From Pseudomonas silvicola (GTDB taxonomy: Bacteria; Pseudomonadota; Gammaproteobacteria; Pseudomonadales; Pseudomonadaceae): a stretch of 64,000 nt of DNA. The notes below the pieces were generated by a model, which saw only the letters and a program-made list of their open reading frames with translations, did no database searches and was not told the DNA's origin. Shown here one piece after another: positions 1 through 9,683 of the stretch; within the stretch, counting starts at the first letter, position 1, and each line of letters opens with the position of its first letter. The stretch is from positions 5,602,501 to 5,666,500 of the forward strand of contig NZ_CP093280.1 in the NCBI RefSeq assembly GCF_026651855.1, written 5' to 3'. A program made the translations under genes and the position numbers.

Positions 1-2
1 CA

Positions 3-260
3 GCGATCCTGGCCATTGCCGGTTGCGCTGCCACTTCACACACCTCAGTCAAGCATGGCAGGAAAGGATTGCATATCAACTGCTCGGGGCTGTCGTCCAA
101 TTGGGACAAGTGCTACCAGGCCGCCGCCGATTCCTGCGGGGCCAAGGGCTACAAGGTATTGGCCAAGTCCGGCGACGCCGTGGAAGACCCCGGTGACTAC
201 CCCTTCGGGCTCAACCCGGCCGGCTACACCAGCCGCAGCATGATCGTCATCTGCAAGTAG
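3..260 (+). CDS. small lipoprotein, 5' end cut by window edge
   Basis: The reading frame is open from the first bases of the window to a stop at 258-260, so the start codon lies upstream. The visible N-terminus is the end of a signal peptide with a lipobox (I-A-G-C, Cys at 24-26), which implies a lipid-anchored envelope protein. The mature part is about 78 residues with three further cysteines in its centre and one near the C-terminus (V-I-C-K). It has a Cys-rich, Gly-rich pattern seen in small Pseudomonas lipoproteins of unknown role. No catalytic motif is visible and I do not recognise a named family. A shorter start at an internal TTG is less likely because it would drop the lipobox. Confidence 0.7.
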   Translation, partial: AILAIAGCAATSHTSVKHGRKGLHINCSGLSSNWDKCYQAAADSCGAKGYKVLAKSGDAVEDPGDYPFGLNPAGYTSRSMIVICK

Positions 261-367
261 CCCTGCGAAAAAGCGCAAACGCCCTTCAGAAAGGGTCGGC
301 CATTGGTTGCCGCCCCGCCGAAACATGACCTATGGTTCGTTCCATCGACATTCGAAGGAACCGCATC

Positions 368-1105
368 ATGGCGTCAGTACCCCATAACAAAGTCGTGCTG
401 GTCATCGGTGCCGGCGATGCCACCGGTGGCGCCATTGCCCGCCGTTTCGCCCGCGAAGGCTATACCGCCTGCGTGGTACGGCGCAGCGCGGAGAAATTGC
501 AACCGCTGGTAGACCGTATCCACGCTGACGGTGGCCAGGCGTTCGGGTTTGCCTGCGATGCCCGCAAGGAAGACGAAGTCATCGCGTTGGTGGACCGCAT
601 CGAGCAAGACATCGGGCCTATCGAAGCCTATGTATTCAACATCGGCGCCAACGTGCCCTGCAGTATCCTCGACGAAACCGCGCGCAAGTATTTCAAGATC
701 TGGGAGATGGCCTGCTTCTCGGGCTTCCTCACGGCCCGGGAAGTGGCTCGGCGCATGGTGGGTCGCCAGCGTGGCACGCTGCTGTTCACCGGTGCTACCG
801 CCGGTACCCGAGGTGCCTCGGGCTTTGCCGCATTTGCCGGCGCCAAGCACGCCTTGCGGGCCCTGGCGCAAAGCATGGCGCGCGAACTGGGACCGATGAA
901 CCTGCACGTGGCCCACGTCATCGTCGACGGTGCCATCGACACCGAATTCATCCGCACCCAATTTCCCGAAAAGTATGCGGAAAAAGACCGCGACGGCCTC
1001 CTGGACCCCGACCATATCGCCGAGAACTACTGGTTCCTGCATTCCCAGCCCAGGGACGCCTGGACCTTCGAGCTGGACCTTCGCCCCTGGGCTGAACGCT
1101 GGTAA
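368..1105 (+). CDS. SDR family oxidoreductase with Phe in place of catalytic Tyr
   Basis: This 245-residue Rossmann protein belongs to the short-chain dehydrogenase/reductase superfamily. The cofactor loop near residues 12-20 is G-A-G-D-A-T-G-G-A, a variant of TGxxxGIG, and there is a C-terminal region rich in H/V after the active site. The usual S...YxxxK is altered: the Ser region reads T-G-A-T-A-G and the Tyr position is Phe (F-A-G-A-K). Redox chemistry may therefore be weak, or the protein may act by another mechanism; this substitution may be a family trait. The ATG at 368 has AAGGA seven bases upstream, which favours it over the upstream in-frame ATG at 332. It lies 26 bp before an HCCA-isomerase-like gene on the same strand, probably as an operon. 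Confidence 0.85.
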   Translation: MASVPHNKVVLVIGAGDATGGAIARRFAREGYTACVVRRSAEKLQPLVDRIHADGGQAFGFACDARKEDEVIALVDRIEQDIGPIEAYVFNIGANVPCSILDETARKYFKIWEMACFSGFLTAREVARRMVGRQRGTLLFTGATAGTRGASGFAAFAGAKHALRALAQSMARELGPMNLHVAHVIVDGAIDTEFIRTQFPEKYAEKDRDGLLDPDHIAENYWFLHSQPRDAWTFELDLRPWAERW

Positions 1106-1131
1106 CCCTCCCCCGACTGCGAGCCACCGCC

Positions 1132-1728
1132 ATGAGCAAGACTGTTGAGTTCTATTTCGACCTGGGCAGCCCCGCCAGCTACCTGGCCTGGACCCAATTG
1201 CCGCTGATCTGCGCCGAGACCGGCGGCCAACTGGTGTACCGCCCCATGCTGTTGGGTGGCGTGTTCAAGGCCACCGGCAATGCCTCCCCTGCCAGCATCC
1301 CGGCCAAGGGCCGCTACATGACCCAGGACCTGCAGCGCTTTGCAGCCCGCTATCAGGTACCGCTGCGCTTCAGCGCGCACTTCCCCATCAACACCCTGCC
1401 GCTGATGCGCATGGCAACGGGTGTGCAGATGCACCAACCGGAGCGTTTCCTCACGCTGCTGGAGTGCCTGTTTTCGGCATTGTGGGCAAGGGGGCTGGAC
1501 CTGGGCGACCCAGCGGTGGTGCAGGAGGTGGTGGAAGCCGAGGGCTTCGATGCCCAGGCGCTGCAAGCGCTGGTACTGGACGAAACGGTCAAGCAGCAAC
1601 TGAAGGAGCACACTGAACAGGCCTTGCAACGCGGGGTATTCGGCGCGCCGAGCCTGTTTGTGGATGACGTGCTGTATTTCGGCCAGGACCGCCTGGACTT
1701 TGTACGTGAGGCGTTGTCACGGGCTTGA
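1132..1728 (+). CDS. 2-hydroxychromene-2-carboxylate isomerase family protein (DsbA/GST-kappa fold)
   Basis: A 198-residue thioredoxin-fold protein of the HCCA isomerase/GST-kappa group. The N-terminal F-D-L-G-S-P-A-S-Y-L-A motif carries the Ser that in this family replaces the DsbA active-site Cys and contacts glutathione. The C-terminal G-V-F-G-A-P-S-L-F-V block is the cis-Pro segment that closes the glutathione site. Known members isomerise a chromene during naphthalene catabolism, but most Pseudomonas copies sit outside aromatic operons and their substrate is unknown. Here the partner is the adjacent upstream SDR, so a glutathione-dependent step on a small carbonyl compound is a fair guess. 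Confidence 0.85.
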   Translation: MSKTVEFYFDLGSPASYLAWTQLPLICAETGGQLVYRPMLLGGVFKATGNASPASIPAKGRYMTQDLQRFAARYQVPLRFSAHFPINTLPLMRMATGVQMHQPERFLTLLECLFSALWARGLDLGDPAVVQEVVEAEGFDAQALQALVLDETVKQQLKEHTEQALQRGVFGAPSLFVDDVLYFGQDRLDFVREALSRA

Positions 1729-1816
1729 GTCGGACGCACAAGCCCATGGCAGCGGAACAGCCCGGGTCACGAACGCCGCGCAGCCGACGCGGCCTCACGG
1801 CCGCTTGCTACAGGGA

Positions 1817-3625
1817 TCAGACCGGCGCGGTGCGCACCTGCAGCCACTCCAGCGCAGCGCCCTGAACCAGTGGCCCGACCCGCGACAGCACTTCACGGTG
1901 ATAACCATTGAGCCAACCACGCTCTTCGGCCGTCAGTTGCGCCACCAACAGGCAACGGGTATCGATCGGGCACAGGGTCAGGGTTTCAAAGCTTAGGAAC
2001 TCACCGAACTCACTGCTGCCGGCTTCGCGGTTCATCGCCAGGTTCTCGATGCGCACGCCCCACTGCCCCGGGCGGTAAGTACCTGGTTCGATGGAGGTGA
2101 TCATCCCCGCCTGCATGGCCGTCTGCGGGCCAGGCGCGGCCTGATAGGCGATCACCTGCGGGCCCTCGTGCACGTTCATGAAGTAGCCGACACCATGGCC
2201 GGTACCATGGCCGTAATCAACGTTGTCGGCCCAGATCGGCGCACGGGCGATAGCGTCCAGCAGCGGTGAGAGGATGCCCTTCGGAAACCGCGCGCGGGAC
2301 AAGGCGATGACGCCCTTGAGCACCCGCGTGCAATCCGCCTTCTGCGCCTCGCTGGGGTTGCCCACCGGTACCATGCGGGTAATGTCGGTGGTGCCACCCA
2401 GGTACTGGCCCCCGGAGTCGATCAACAGCAGACCATCACCTTCGATACGCGCATGGGATTCTTCGGTCGCACGGTAATGAGGCATGGCGCCATTGGCGTT
2501 GAACGCGGCGATGGTGGCGAAACTGAGGGACACGTAGTTGGGGCGACGAGCCCGGGCCGCGGTGAGGTGCGTGTCAACGTCGACCTCAGTGACGACCTGG
2601 TTCGCCAGCGCCGGCTCCAGCCAGGCGAAGAACTCGCACAGCGCCGCGCCGTCCTGCTCCATGGCCTGGCGAATGTGCACGGCGTCGGCCTCGCTCTTGC
2701 GCGACTTGGCGAAGGTGCTCGGGGCAATGCCTTCCACCAGGCTGACGCCTGCGTCCAGGTGGTCCAGCAGGCCACAGGTGACCTTCGATGGGTCCACCAG
2801 CAACCGCGCGGCAGCAGGTACATCCGCCAGGGCGGCACCCACCTGATGATAGTCGCGCAGGGTCACGCCATCGGCAGCCAGGGCGGCGGCCAGTTCGGCA
2901 TCGACCTTGCCCGGTGCCACGAACAGCAGTGCCTGGTCCTGACTGACCAGGGCAAACGACAGAAACACCGGGTTGTAGGAGACGTCACTGCCACGCAGGT
3001 TGAACAGCCAGGCAATGTCATCGACCGTGGCGATGAAATGCCAGTCGGCGCCGCGTTCACGCAAGGCGGCGCGCACACCGGCGAGTTTCTCGGTCCGGCT
3101 GACGGTCGCGTACGGCGGCAGGTGGGCGTAGACCGGTGCATCGGGCAGTGCCGGGCGGTCGTTCCAGACCTCGGCCAGCAGGTCGAGGTCGGTGCGCAGG
3201 CGGGCACCGCGGCCGTGCAGTTTTTCACTGAGGGAGCGTCGCGAGGCCAAGGCCATCACCGCGCCGTCCACCGCCACCGTGCCGTTATCCGGAGTGTGCT
3301 CGGCCAGCCACTCCAACGGCCCTGGTTTGCCGGGGCCAAGCTTGACCAGCTCGATACCGCTGCCGGCCAGTTCCTTCTCGGCCTGTTCCCAGTAACGGCT
3401 ATCAGCCCACAGGCCAGCGAAGGCCTGGGTAACCACCAGGGTGCCCACCGAGCCGTGGAAACCCGACAGCCATTGCCGCCCCTGCCAGTAGCCAGGCAGG
3501 TATTCGGACAGGTGCGGGTCGGCGGAGGGCACCAGCAGCGCATCGACGCCTTCACGGGCCATGACGGCACGCACCTGGGCCAGGCGGGCGGGCACCTCGT
3601 TGGGGGTTGAAGACTGCGTGCTCAT
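1817..3625 (-). CDS. aminopeptidase P family protein (Xaa-Pro aminopeptidase, M24B)
   Basis: A 602-residue metallopeptidase that would remove the N-terminal residue from peptides with Pro at position 2. Two creatinase-like N-terminal domains (about 1-150 and 150-300) precede the pita-bread M24 domain (about 305-530) and a C-terminal M24_C tail. The dinuclear metal ligands are visible in order: Asp in L-I-D-S-G-G, Asp in T-T-D-I-T-R, His in G-H-G-T-G-H-G-V-G, Glu in S-I-E-P-G-T-Y and Glu in R-I-E-N-L. The length of about 600 matches the long eukaryote-like APP1 form rather than the 440-residue E. coli PepP. The ATG at 3625 has AGGAG five bases upstream; the earlier start adding six residues has none. 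No signal peptide, so cytoplasmic. Confidence 0.93.
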   Translation of the reverse strand: MSTQSSTPNEVPARLAQVRAVMAREGVDALLVPSADPHLSEYLPGYWQGRQWLSGFHGSVGTLVVTQAFAGLWADSRYWEQAEKELAGSGIELVKLGPGKPGPLEWLAEHTPDNGTVAVDGAVMALASRRSLSEKLHGRGARLRTDLDLLAEVWNDRPALPDAPVYAHLPPYATVSRTEKLAGVRAALRERGADWHFIATVDDIAWLFNLRGSDVSYNPVFLSFALVSQDQALLFVAPGKVDAELAAALAADGVTLRDYHQVGAALADVPAAARLLVDPSKVTCGLLDHLDAGVSLVEGIAPSTFAKSRKSEADAVHIRQAMEQDGAALCEFFAWLEPALANQVVTEVDVDTHLTAARARRPNYVSLSFATIAAFNANGAMPHYRATEESHARIEGDGLLLIDSGGQYLGGTTDITRMVPVGNPSEAQKADCTRVLKGVIALSRARFPKGILSPLLDAIARAPIWADNVDYGHGTGHGVGYFMNVHEGPQVIAYQAAPGPQTAMQAGMITSIEPGTYRPGQWGVRIENLAMNREAGSSEFGEFLSFETLTLCPIDTRCLLVAQLTAEERGWLNGYHREVLSRVGPLVQGAALEWLQVRTAPV

Positions 3626-3737
3626 GCTCACTCCTGCTACCACGGTATGGGTTCGTTATAGGCTTGGGATAATGCAGCAGCGTCGGCTGGTGGGCAACCG
3701 TGGCACTGTTCGTCCTTGTTTCCCAGCCCCCGCGACC

Positions 3738-4682
3738 TTACTGCCCTTGCGCCGCCTTGGCCCGCAGCAACTCGATGAACGCCCCCAGTTCCCGGCTGAC
3801 CGGCTCGCCCTTGCGCAACAGAATCCCGAACGGCGCCATGCGCTCGCCGAGTTCGATCGGCAGCGCCGTCACCAGGCCCATGCGCAAGTAATCGCGCAGG
3901 GCGGTCTCCGACAACACCATGATGGCGTCCGTGAGCTGGATCAACTGCTGCATCGAATACACCGAACTGCATTCGATGATGTCCGCCGGGGCCACTAGGC
4001 CTTCGCGCTGCAAGGCCTGCTCCAGGGCGATACGCGCCGGGCTGGTGTCAGGCTGCAGGATCCAGGGCCAGTCGTTCACCAGCTCGGCCAGTTTCAACGT
4101 CGCGCGTTGCAACAGCGGGTGCTGGCTGTGCACCACCAGTAACAGGCGCTCATTGCCCAACGGCTCGAAATCATAGTGCTGGCTGTCGATGCTGGCGTTG
4201 CGGCGGGCGATGGCCAGGTCGATGCGCCCCTGAGCCAGCAGTTGGATCACCTGGTCACTGGTGTCGCCCATGATGCGTATCCGCAATTGCGGGTGTCGGC
4301 GCTTGATTTCCGCGATGGAATCCATGACCAGCCCGGGTGCCGCGCCCATCAGGGTGCCGATGGCCAGGTAACCGAAACCGCCCTGCTGGCGGGCCGCCAG
4401 ATCCTCGGCGCAGCGGTCCAGGCCACTCAGGGCGTTTTCGGCGAAGCGGATCAGTTCGAATCCCAGTGCGGTAGGGCGCATGCCCCGGGGCAGACGCTCG
4501 AACAGTTCGCAGCCGAACATGTCTTCGATCTCGTGCAGCATGCGCGTGGCCGCAGGCTGGGACATGGCCAGCGTCTGCGAAGCGCGGTGCAGGTTTTCGC
4601 TGCTGCCCAGGGCCACCAGCATGTGCAAGTGCTTGTAGCGCAGGCGGTTGAACAGGCTGCGGGAGACGGCGGCGGGCTGCAT
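3738..4682 (-). CDS. LysR family regulator, probable controller of the L-rhamnose cluster
   Basis: A 314-residue LysR-type regulator: winged helix-turn-helix at about 10-70 (H-R-A-S-Q-T-L-A-M-S-Q-P-A-A-T-R is the recognition region) and a periplasmic-binding-like effector domain from about 95. It diverges from the MFS/rhmD/rhmA/aldA run, the usual place for the cluster regulator, so its ligand is likely L-rhamnose or an intermediate. The start at 4682 is preferred because GGAG lies eight bases upstream; the longer start at 4724 has no ribosome site. A palindromic T-N11-A box (4704-4716) sits just upstream. Pseudomonas rhamnose clusters can use other regulator families, so the link is inferred from position only. 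Confidence 0.88.
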   Translation of the reverse strand: MQPAAVSRSLFNRLRYKHLHMLVALGSSENLHRASQTLAMSQPAATRMLHEIEDMFGCELFERLPRGMRPTALGFELIRFAENALSGLDRCAEDLAARQQGGFGYLAIGTLMGAAPGLVMDSIAEIKRRHPQLRIRIMGDTSDQVIQLLAQGRIDLAIARRNASIDSQHYDFEPLGNERLLLVVHSQHPLLQRATLKLAELVNDWPWILQPDTSPARIALEQALQREGLVAPADIIECSSVYSMQQLIQLTDAIMVLSETALRDYLRMGLVTALPIELGERMAPFGILLRKGEPVSRELGAFIELLRAKAAQGQ

Positions 4683-4702
4683 GGGGGAACTCCGGCGAAC
4701 CG

Positions 4703-4717
4703 ATACCCTGAAGGTAT
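4703..4717. promoter_or_regulatory. candidate LysR box between regulator and MFS gene
   Basis: ATACC and GGTAT form an inverted repeat with a 5-base spacer; the inner TACC..GGTA fits the LysR T-N11-A rule exactly (T at 4704, A at 4716). It lies 21 bp upstream of the LysR start codon and about 97 bp upstream of the MFS gene, the expected place for an autoregulatory and activator site. Assignment rests on shape and position. Confidence 0.5.
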
Positions 4718-4813
4718 TGGACATGAGAAAAATTCGATTTGTAGCGCATAGCGCAGCCGCCGTACAGTCCTGCCACCCACCACGCAGTCAAATAATTCCA
4801 AAAGGATGCTGCC

Positions 4814-6112
4814 GTGAAGACTTTACCCGCGTCCCTGCTGGCCAAGGTGTCCTGGCGCCTGCTGCCCTTCCTGTTGCTGATGTACATCATGGCTTTCCTC
4901 GACCGCGCCAATGTCGGCTTCGCCCGCCAGGCTTTTCAGGCCGACACAGGCCTGGGCGACACCGCGTTCGCCTTTGGTGCCGGAGTGTTCTTTGCCGGCT
5001 ACGCCTTGCTGGAGGTACCCAGCAACCTCATCCTTCACAGAGTGGGCGCGCGCCTGTGGATGTGCCGCATCATGGTGAGCTGGGGGTTGATCAGTGCGGC
5101 CATGGTGCTGGCCCACTCCGAGGCCAGCTTCTACCTGCTGCGTTTCCTGCTGGGCGTGGCAGAAGCCGGGTTCTTCCCCGGCGTCATTCTCTACCTCACT
5201 TACTGGTTTCCGGGCGCCGCGCGCGGCAGGGCCATGGGCTTCTTCTATTTTGGCGCGCCGCTGGCGTTCATCTTCGGTAGCCCGCTGTCGGGCCTGCTGC
5301 TGGAACTGGACGGCGTGGCCGGTGCACACGGCTGGCAGTGGCTGTTTGTGGTCGAGGGCCTGATGGCTACCGCAGTCGGCGTGTGGGCCTATTTTTACCT
5401 GGACAATCGCCCTGCCGATGCCGCATGGCTGAGCCTTGAAGAACGCCAACTGCTGCAAGGCGTGATTGACCAGGAAGACGCCGCCAAGCCAGGCCACGGC
5501 AGCGTGCTGAAGACCCTGTGCCAACCCGCGGTGCTGTACCTATGCCTGATCTACCTGCTCATCCAGGCCAGCGTCTATGGCGTGGTGTTCTACCTGCCCA
5601 CCCAGGTGGCCGGGCTGCTGGACAGCAAGGTCGGCCTGCTGGTGGGCCTGGTGTCCGCCCTGCCCTGGCTGTGCGCCCTGCTCGCCGCCTGGTGGGTGCC
5701 GGCCCATGCAGACAGACGAGGCGACCACCGCCGCGTCGCCTGCCTGACGCTGCTGGTGGCAGCCGCTGGTATCGCTGGCTCGGTGAGTGTCACCAGCCCG
5801 GTGTGGGGCATGGTCGCCCTGTGCTTCGCCGCGGCCGGTTTCATCGCCGTGCAACCGGTGTTCTGGACCTTTCCCTCGCGCACCCTGGCCGGCAGCGCCG
5901 CGGCCGGTGCCATCGCGCTCGTCAATGCCTTCGGCGCCCTGGGCGGGTTCATTGCTCCGGTGCTGAAAAACTGGGCCGAGATCCACTTCGCCTCCCCCGC
6001 CGCCGGCCTCTATGTACTGGCCGCCACTACCGTGGTCGCCGCGGCCCTGGTTCTGGGCATTGCCCTCAAACCCAGGGCCAGGCCGCAACCGCGCCCCGGC
6101 TATCAACATTGA
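4814..6112 (+). CDS. MFS transporter, anion:cation symporter (ACS) type, first gene of rhamnose cluster
   Basis: A 432-residue major facilitator with twelve predicted membrane segments. The loop-2 region, [10 protein letters not shown] and V-G-A-R-L-W, and the [14 protein letters not shown] stretch are typical of the ACS family, which imports hexuronates, aldonates, tartrate and phthalate. Substrate is probably a sugar acid such as L-rhamnonate, since a dedicated rhamnose carrier (RhaT) is encoded 6 kb downstream. It starts with GTG at 4814 preceded by AAAGGA. The gap to rhmD is only 25 bp, so the two are co-transcribed. Confidence 0.87.
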   Translation: MKTLPASLLAKVSWRLLPFLLLMYIMAFLDRANVGFARQAFQADTGLGDTAFAFGAGVFFAGYALLEVPSNLILHRVGARLWMCRIMVSWGLISAAMVLAHSEASFYLLRFLLGVAEAGFFPGVILYLTYWFPGAARGRAMGFFYFGAPLAFIFGSPLSGLLLELDGVAGAHGWQWLFVVEGLMATAVGVWAYFYLDNRPADAAWLSLEERQLLQGVIDQEDAAKPGHGSVLKTLCQPAVLYLCLIYLLIQASVYGVVFYLPTQVAGLLDSKVGLLVGLVSALPWLCALLAAWWVPAHADRRGDHRRVACLTLLVAAAGIAGSVSVTSPVWGMVALCFAAAGFIAVQPVFWTFPSRTLAGSAAAGAIALVNAFGALGGFIAPVLKNWAEIHFASPAAGLYVLAATTVVAAALVLGIALKPRARPQPRPGYQH

Positions 6113-6137
6113 TTCGACTACCTGCAAGGAGCTGTCC

Positions 6138-7334
6138 ATGAGCATTCCAACCATCAAACACGTGCGCGCCTTTACCCTGCGCGGCGGCGGCGCCGACTAC
6201 CACGACCAGGGCGACGGCCACTGGATCGACGACCACATCGCCACGCCCATGAGCAAATACCCCCAGTACCGCCAGAGCCGCCGCAGCTTTGGCATCAACG
6301 TGCTGGGCACCCTGGTGGTGGAAATCGAGGCCAGCGACGGCACCGTCGGTTTTGCCGTGACCACGGGCGGCGAACCGGCCGCCTACATCGTCGAAAACCA
6401 CCTGGCCCGCTTCCTGGAGGGCGCCAGGGTCACCGACCTCGAACTGATATGGGACCAGATGTACCAGTCCACCTTGTACTACGGGCGCAAGGGCCTGGTC
6501 ATCAACACCCTTTCCGGGGTCGACCTGGCCCTGTGGGACCTGCTGGGCAAGATCCGCCAGGAGCCGGTGCACCAGTTGCTGGGCGGGGCAGTGCGTGACG
6601 AACTGCAATTCTACGCCACGGGCGCGCGGCCAGACCTGGCCCAGAAGATGGGCTTCATCGGGGGCAAGATGGCCCTGCACCACGGTCCGGCGGAAGGCGA
6701 GGAAGGCCTGCGCAAGAACCTGGAGGAACTGGCCACCATGCGCGAACGGGTGGGCAAGGACTTCTGGCTGATGCTCGACTGCTGGATGAGCCTGGACCTC
6801 AACTACGCCACCCGCCTGGCCAAGGGCGCTGCCGAGTTCGGCCTGAAGTGGATCGAGGAAGCCCTGCCACCCGATGACTACTGGGGCTACGCGGCCCTGC
6901 GCAAGGCCGTGCCCAGTGGCATGCTGGTGACCACCGGCGAACACGAAGCCACCCGCTGGGGCTTTCGCATGCTGCTGGAAATGGGCTGCTGCGACATCAT
7001 CCAGCCAGACGTGGGCTGGTGCGGCGGCCTCACGGAGCTGGTGAAAATCAGTGCCCTGGCCGACGCCCACAACACCCTGGTAGTGCCCCATGGTTCCTCG
7101 GTATACAGCTACCACTTCGTCGCTACCCGCCACAACAGCCCCTTCGCCGAGTTCCTGATGATGGCGCCCAAGGCCGATGAAGTGGTGCCGATGTTCCACC
7201 CGCAGTTGTTGGGCGAACCGGTACCGGAGAACGGCCGCATGCGCATTTCGCGCCTGGACCAGCCTGGCTTTGGCGTGACGCTCAACCCGGAATGCCAACT
7301 GCACCGCCCCTATGACCGAGGAGCCCGCCCATGA
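6138..7334 (+). CDS. rhmD: L-rhamnonate dehydratase
   Basis: This 398-residue enolase-superfamily enzyme dehydrates L-rhamnonate to 2-keto-3-deoxy-L-rhamnonate. It matches E. coli RhmD (YfaW) closely by eye over its whole length, including [26 protein letters not shown] and L-G-G-A-V-R-D-E. Visible active-site residues are the His in W-I-D-D-H, metal ligands Asp in M-L-D-C-W, Glu in W-I-E-E and Glu in T-G-E-H, and the base His in [12 protein letters not shown] 6138 follows AAGGAG at 6126-6131, six bases away; an upstream in-frame start inside the MFS gene has no support. The stop overlaps the aldolase start by 4 bp. Confidence 0.95.
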   Translation: MSIPTIKHVRAFTLRGGGADYHDQGDGHWIDDHIATPMSKYPQYRQSRRSFGINVLGTLVVEIEASDGTVGFAVTTGGEPAAYIVENHLARFLEGARVTDLELIWDQMYQSTLYYGRKGLVINTLSGVDLALWDLLGKIRQEPVHQLLGGAVRDELQFYATGARPDLAQKMGFIGGKMALHHGPAEGEEGLRKNLEELATMRERVGKDFWLMLDCWMSLDLNYATRLAKGAAEFGLKWIEEALPPDDYWGYAALRKAVPSGMLVTTGEHEATRWGFRMLLEMGCCDIIQPDVGWCGGLTELVKISALADAHNTLVVPHGSSVYSYHFVATRHNSPFAEFLMMAPKADEVVPMFHPQLLGEPVPENGRMRISRLDQPGFGVTLNPECQLHRPYDRGARP

Positions 7335-8131
7335 AACTGCCCATCAACCCGTTCAAGGCACAGTTGGCCAGGCGTGAACCTCAATACGGCATCTGGGCCG
7401 GCTTCGCCACCGGCAACGCCGCCGAACTGGTGGCCACGTTCGGTTACGACTGGATGCTGATCGACGGCGAGCACGCGCCAAACACCGTACCCAGTATCCA
7501 GGCGCAGTTGCAGGCCGTGGCCCCTTATGGCTGCGCGCCCGTGGTGCGCCCGGTGACCGGCGACGCCAACCTGATCAAGCAGTTGCTGGACATCGGCGCC
7601 CAGACCCTGATGGTGCCCATGGTCGACACCGCCGAGCAGGCCCAGGCCCTGGTGCGCGCCATGCGTTACCCGCCCCACGGCATCCGTGGCGTGGGCGGCG
7701 GCCTGACCCGCGCGACACGCTGGGACGGTGTGCCTGATTACCTGCACACCGCCCATGAGCAGTTGTGCCTGATCGTGCAGGTGGAATCGCGCCTGGGCGT
7801 GGACAACGTCGAAGCCATTGCGGCCGTGGAAGGTGTGGATGCGGTGTTCATCGGCCCGGCGGACCTGTCCACGGGGCTGGGCCATGCCGGCAACCCGTCG
7901 CACCCCGAGGTACAGGAAAAAATCCGCCACGCCATCGACGCCACCCTGGCCGCCGGCAAGGTCTGCGGCATCCTGGCGCCGCGCGAGGAGGATGCTCGCC
8001 GCTACCTGAGCTGGGGTTGCCAGTTTGTTGCCGTGGGTATCGATATCAGCCTGCTGCGCCAGGCGGCGCTGGACAACCTGGCGCGCTACCGCGACACCCC
8101 CCATACCCCCGCGCCGTCGCGCACTTACTGA
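7331..8131 (+). CDS. rhmA: 2-keto-3-deoxy-L-rhamnonate aldolase
   Basis: A 266-residue HpcH/HpaI-type class II aldolase that splits 2-keto-3-deoxy-L-rhamnonate into pyruvate and L-lactaldehyde. Family residues are present: His in D-G-E-H-A-P-N, the Arg/Gly run R-Y-P-P-H-G-I-R-G, the metal Glu in V-Q-V-E-S-R and the metal Asp in I-G-P-A-D-L-S. HpaI and garL-like aldolases share these, so the rhamnonate assignment leans on the neighbouring rhmD and aldA and on its resemblance to YfaU. Start ATG 7331 overlaps the rhmD stop (ATGA), which indicates translational coupling. Confidence 0.93.
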   Translation: MKLPINPFKAQLARREPQYGIWAGFATGNAAELVATFGYDWMLIDGEHAPNTVPSIQAQLQAVAPYGCAPVVRPVTGDANLIKQLLDIGAQTLMVPMVDTAEQAQALVRAMRYPPHGIRGVGGGLTRATRWDGVPDYLHTAHEQLCLIVQVESRLGVDNVEAIAAVEGVDAVFIGPADLSTGLGHAGNPSHPEVQEKIRHAIDATLAAGKVCGILAPREEDARRYLSWGCQFVAVGIDISLLRQAALDNLARYRDTPHTPAPSRTY

Positions 8132-8147
8132 ACTCACGGAACCTGCC

Positions 8148-9581
8148 ATGTCATCCGTACCGGTTTACCAGAACTACATCAACGGCCAATTCACTGCCAG
8201 CGCCGAGCACCTGGAGGTGTTCAACCCGGCCACCGGTGCCCTGCTGTCGCGGGTACCGGCGGCCAGCCCCGACGAGGTCGACCGCGCCCTGGCGGCCGCG
8301 CGCCAGGCGCAGCGGGACTGGGCGCGCAAGCCGGCCATCGAGCGCGCGGGGCACCTGCGCCGCATCGCCGCGAAACTGCGCGAGCACGCCCCCGCGCTGG
8401 CCCGCACCATCACCCTTGAGCAAGGCAAGATCGGCGCCCTGGCCGAGGTTGAGGTGAACTTCACCGCCGATTACCTTGACTACATGGCCGAGTGGGCCCG
8501 ACGCATCGAGGGCGAGATCATCAGCAGCGACCGCCCCGGCGAAAACATCTTCCTGTTGCGCAAGCCACTGGGCGTGGTGGCCGGTATCCTGCCGTGGAAT
8601 TTCCCCTTCTTCCTCATCGCCCGCAAGATGGCCCCGGCACTGCTCACCGGCAACACCATTGTCATCAAGCCCAGCGAGGAAACCCCGAACAACTGCTTCG
8701 AATTCGCCCGGCTGGTGGCCGAGACCGACCTGCCCGCTGGGGTGTTCAATGTGGTCTGCGGCGACGGACGCGTGGGGGCTGCTCTGAGTGCACATGCCAA
8801 GGTCGACATGATCAGCTTCACCGGCAGCGTCGACACGGGCGCACGCATCATGGCCGCGGCCGCGCCGAACCTGACCAAGCTCAACCTGGAACTGGGCGGC
8901 AAGGCCCCGGCCATCGTGCTGGCCGACGCTGACCTTGAGCTGGCGGTGAAAGCCATTCGCGACTCGCGCATCATCAATACCGGCCAGGTGTGCAACTGCG
9001 CCGAGCGGGTGTACGTGGAGCGCAAGGTGGCCGATCAATTCATCGAGCGCATCGGCGCCGCCATGGCTGCCACGCGCTACGGCGACCCAGTGGCCGACGC
9101 CAGCGTGGAAATGGGCCCGTTGATCAACCGTCAGGGCCTGGACAGCGTCGACGCCAAGGTGCGCCGAGCCCTGGCCGACGGCGCGCAGTTGATCACCGGC
9201 GGCAATCTCGCCGACCGGCCCGCAGGCTTCCACTACCAGCCCACTGTGCTGGCGGGCTGCAGCGCCGACATGGAGATCATGCGCAAGGAAATCTTCGGCC
9301 CGGTACTGCCGATCCAGGTGGTCGACGGCCTGGACGAAGCCATTGCCTTGGCCAACGACTGCGAATACGGCCTGACGTCATCGCTGTACACCCGTGACCT
9401 GAACAAGGCCATGCAGGCCATGCGCGAAATAGACTTTGGCGAAACCTACATCAACCGCGAGAACTTCGAGGCCATGCAGGGCTTCCACGCGGGGGTACGC
9501 AAGTCGGGCGTGGGGGGTGCCGATGGCAAGCATGGGTTGTATGAATATACCCATACTCATGTGGTCTACCTCCAAGCCTGA
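8148..9581 (+). CDS. aldA: L-lactaldehyde dehydrogenase (AldA-type)
   Basis: This 477-residue NAD-dependent aldehyde dehydrogenase would oxidise the L-lactaldehyde released by the aldolase to L-lactate. It aligns by eye with E. coli AldA through E-W-A-R-R, I-L-P-W-N-F-P-F-F-L-I-A-R-K-M-A-P-A-L, the catalytic Glu in L-E-L-G-G-K, the catalytic Cys in G-Q-V-C-N-C-A-E-R and the C-terminal N-R-E-N-F-E-A-M-Q-G-F-H-A-G. The start at 8148 gives the AldA-like N-terminus; the frame is open further upstream inside rhmA, but that part is a shadow. It is 16 bp from rhmA and ends before a hairpin that separates it from the lactonase gene. Confidence 0.94.
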   Translation: MSSVPVYQNYINGQFTASAEHLEVFNPATGALLSRVPAASPDEVDRALAAARQAQRDWARKPAIERAGHLRRIAAKLREHAPALARTITLEQGKIGALAEVEVNFTADYLDYMAEWARRIEGEIISSDRPGENIFLLRKPLGVVAGILPWNFPFFLIARKMAPALLTGNTIVIKPSEETPNNCFEFARLVAETDLPAGVFNVVCGDGRVGAALSAHAKVDMISFTGSVDTGARIMAAAAPNLTKLNLELGGKAPAIVLADADLELAVKAIRDSRIINTGQVCNCAERVYVERKVADQFIERIGAAMAATRYGDPVADASVEMGPLINRQGLDSVDAKVRRALADGAQLITGGNLADRPAGFHYQPTVLAGCSADMEIMRKEIFGPVLPIQVVDGLDEAIALANDCEYGLTSSLYTRDLNKAMQAMREIDFGETYINRENFEAMQGFHAGVRKSGVGGADGKHGLYEYTHTHVVYLQA

Positions 9582-9597
9582 CGGCGTGGAGCTTTAA

Positions 9598-9647
9598 GCC
9601 GCACGTTGCAAGCACACGCAAGATCCGCGTTGCTTGCAGCCTGCGGC
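9598..9647. repeat. intercistronic hairpin, REP-like
   Basis: Two nested pairs of arms form one interrupted stem: GCCGCA (9598-9603) with TGCGGC (9642-9647), and TGCAAGCA (9607-9614) with TGCTTGCA (9631-9638). It fills most of the 102 bp gap between aldA and the lactonase gene inside an otherwise tightly packed operon. Such elements in Pseudomonas often protect or attenuate the upstream mRNA. No T-tract follows, so a strong terminator is unlikely. Confidence 0.6.
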
Positions 9648-9683
9648 GCGACGCTGGAAAAAGCCTTTGAAAGGACGCTGATC

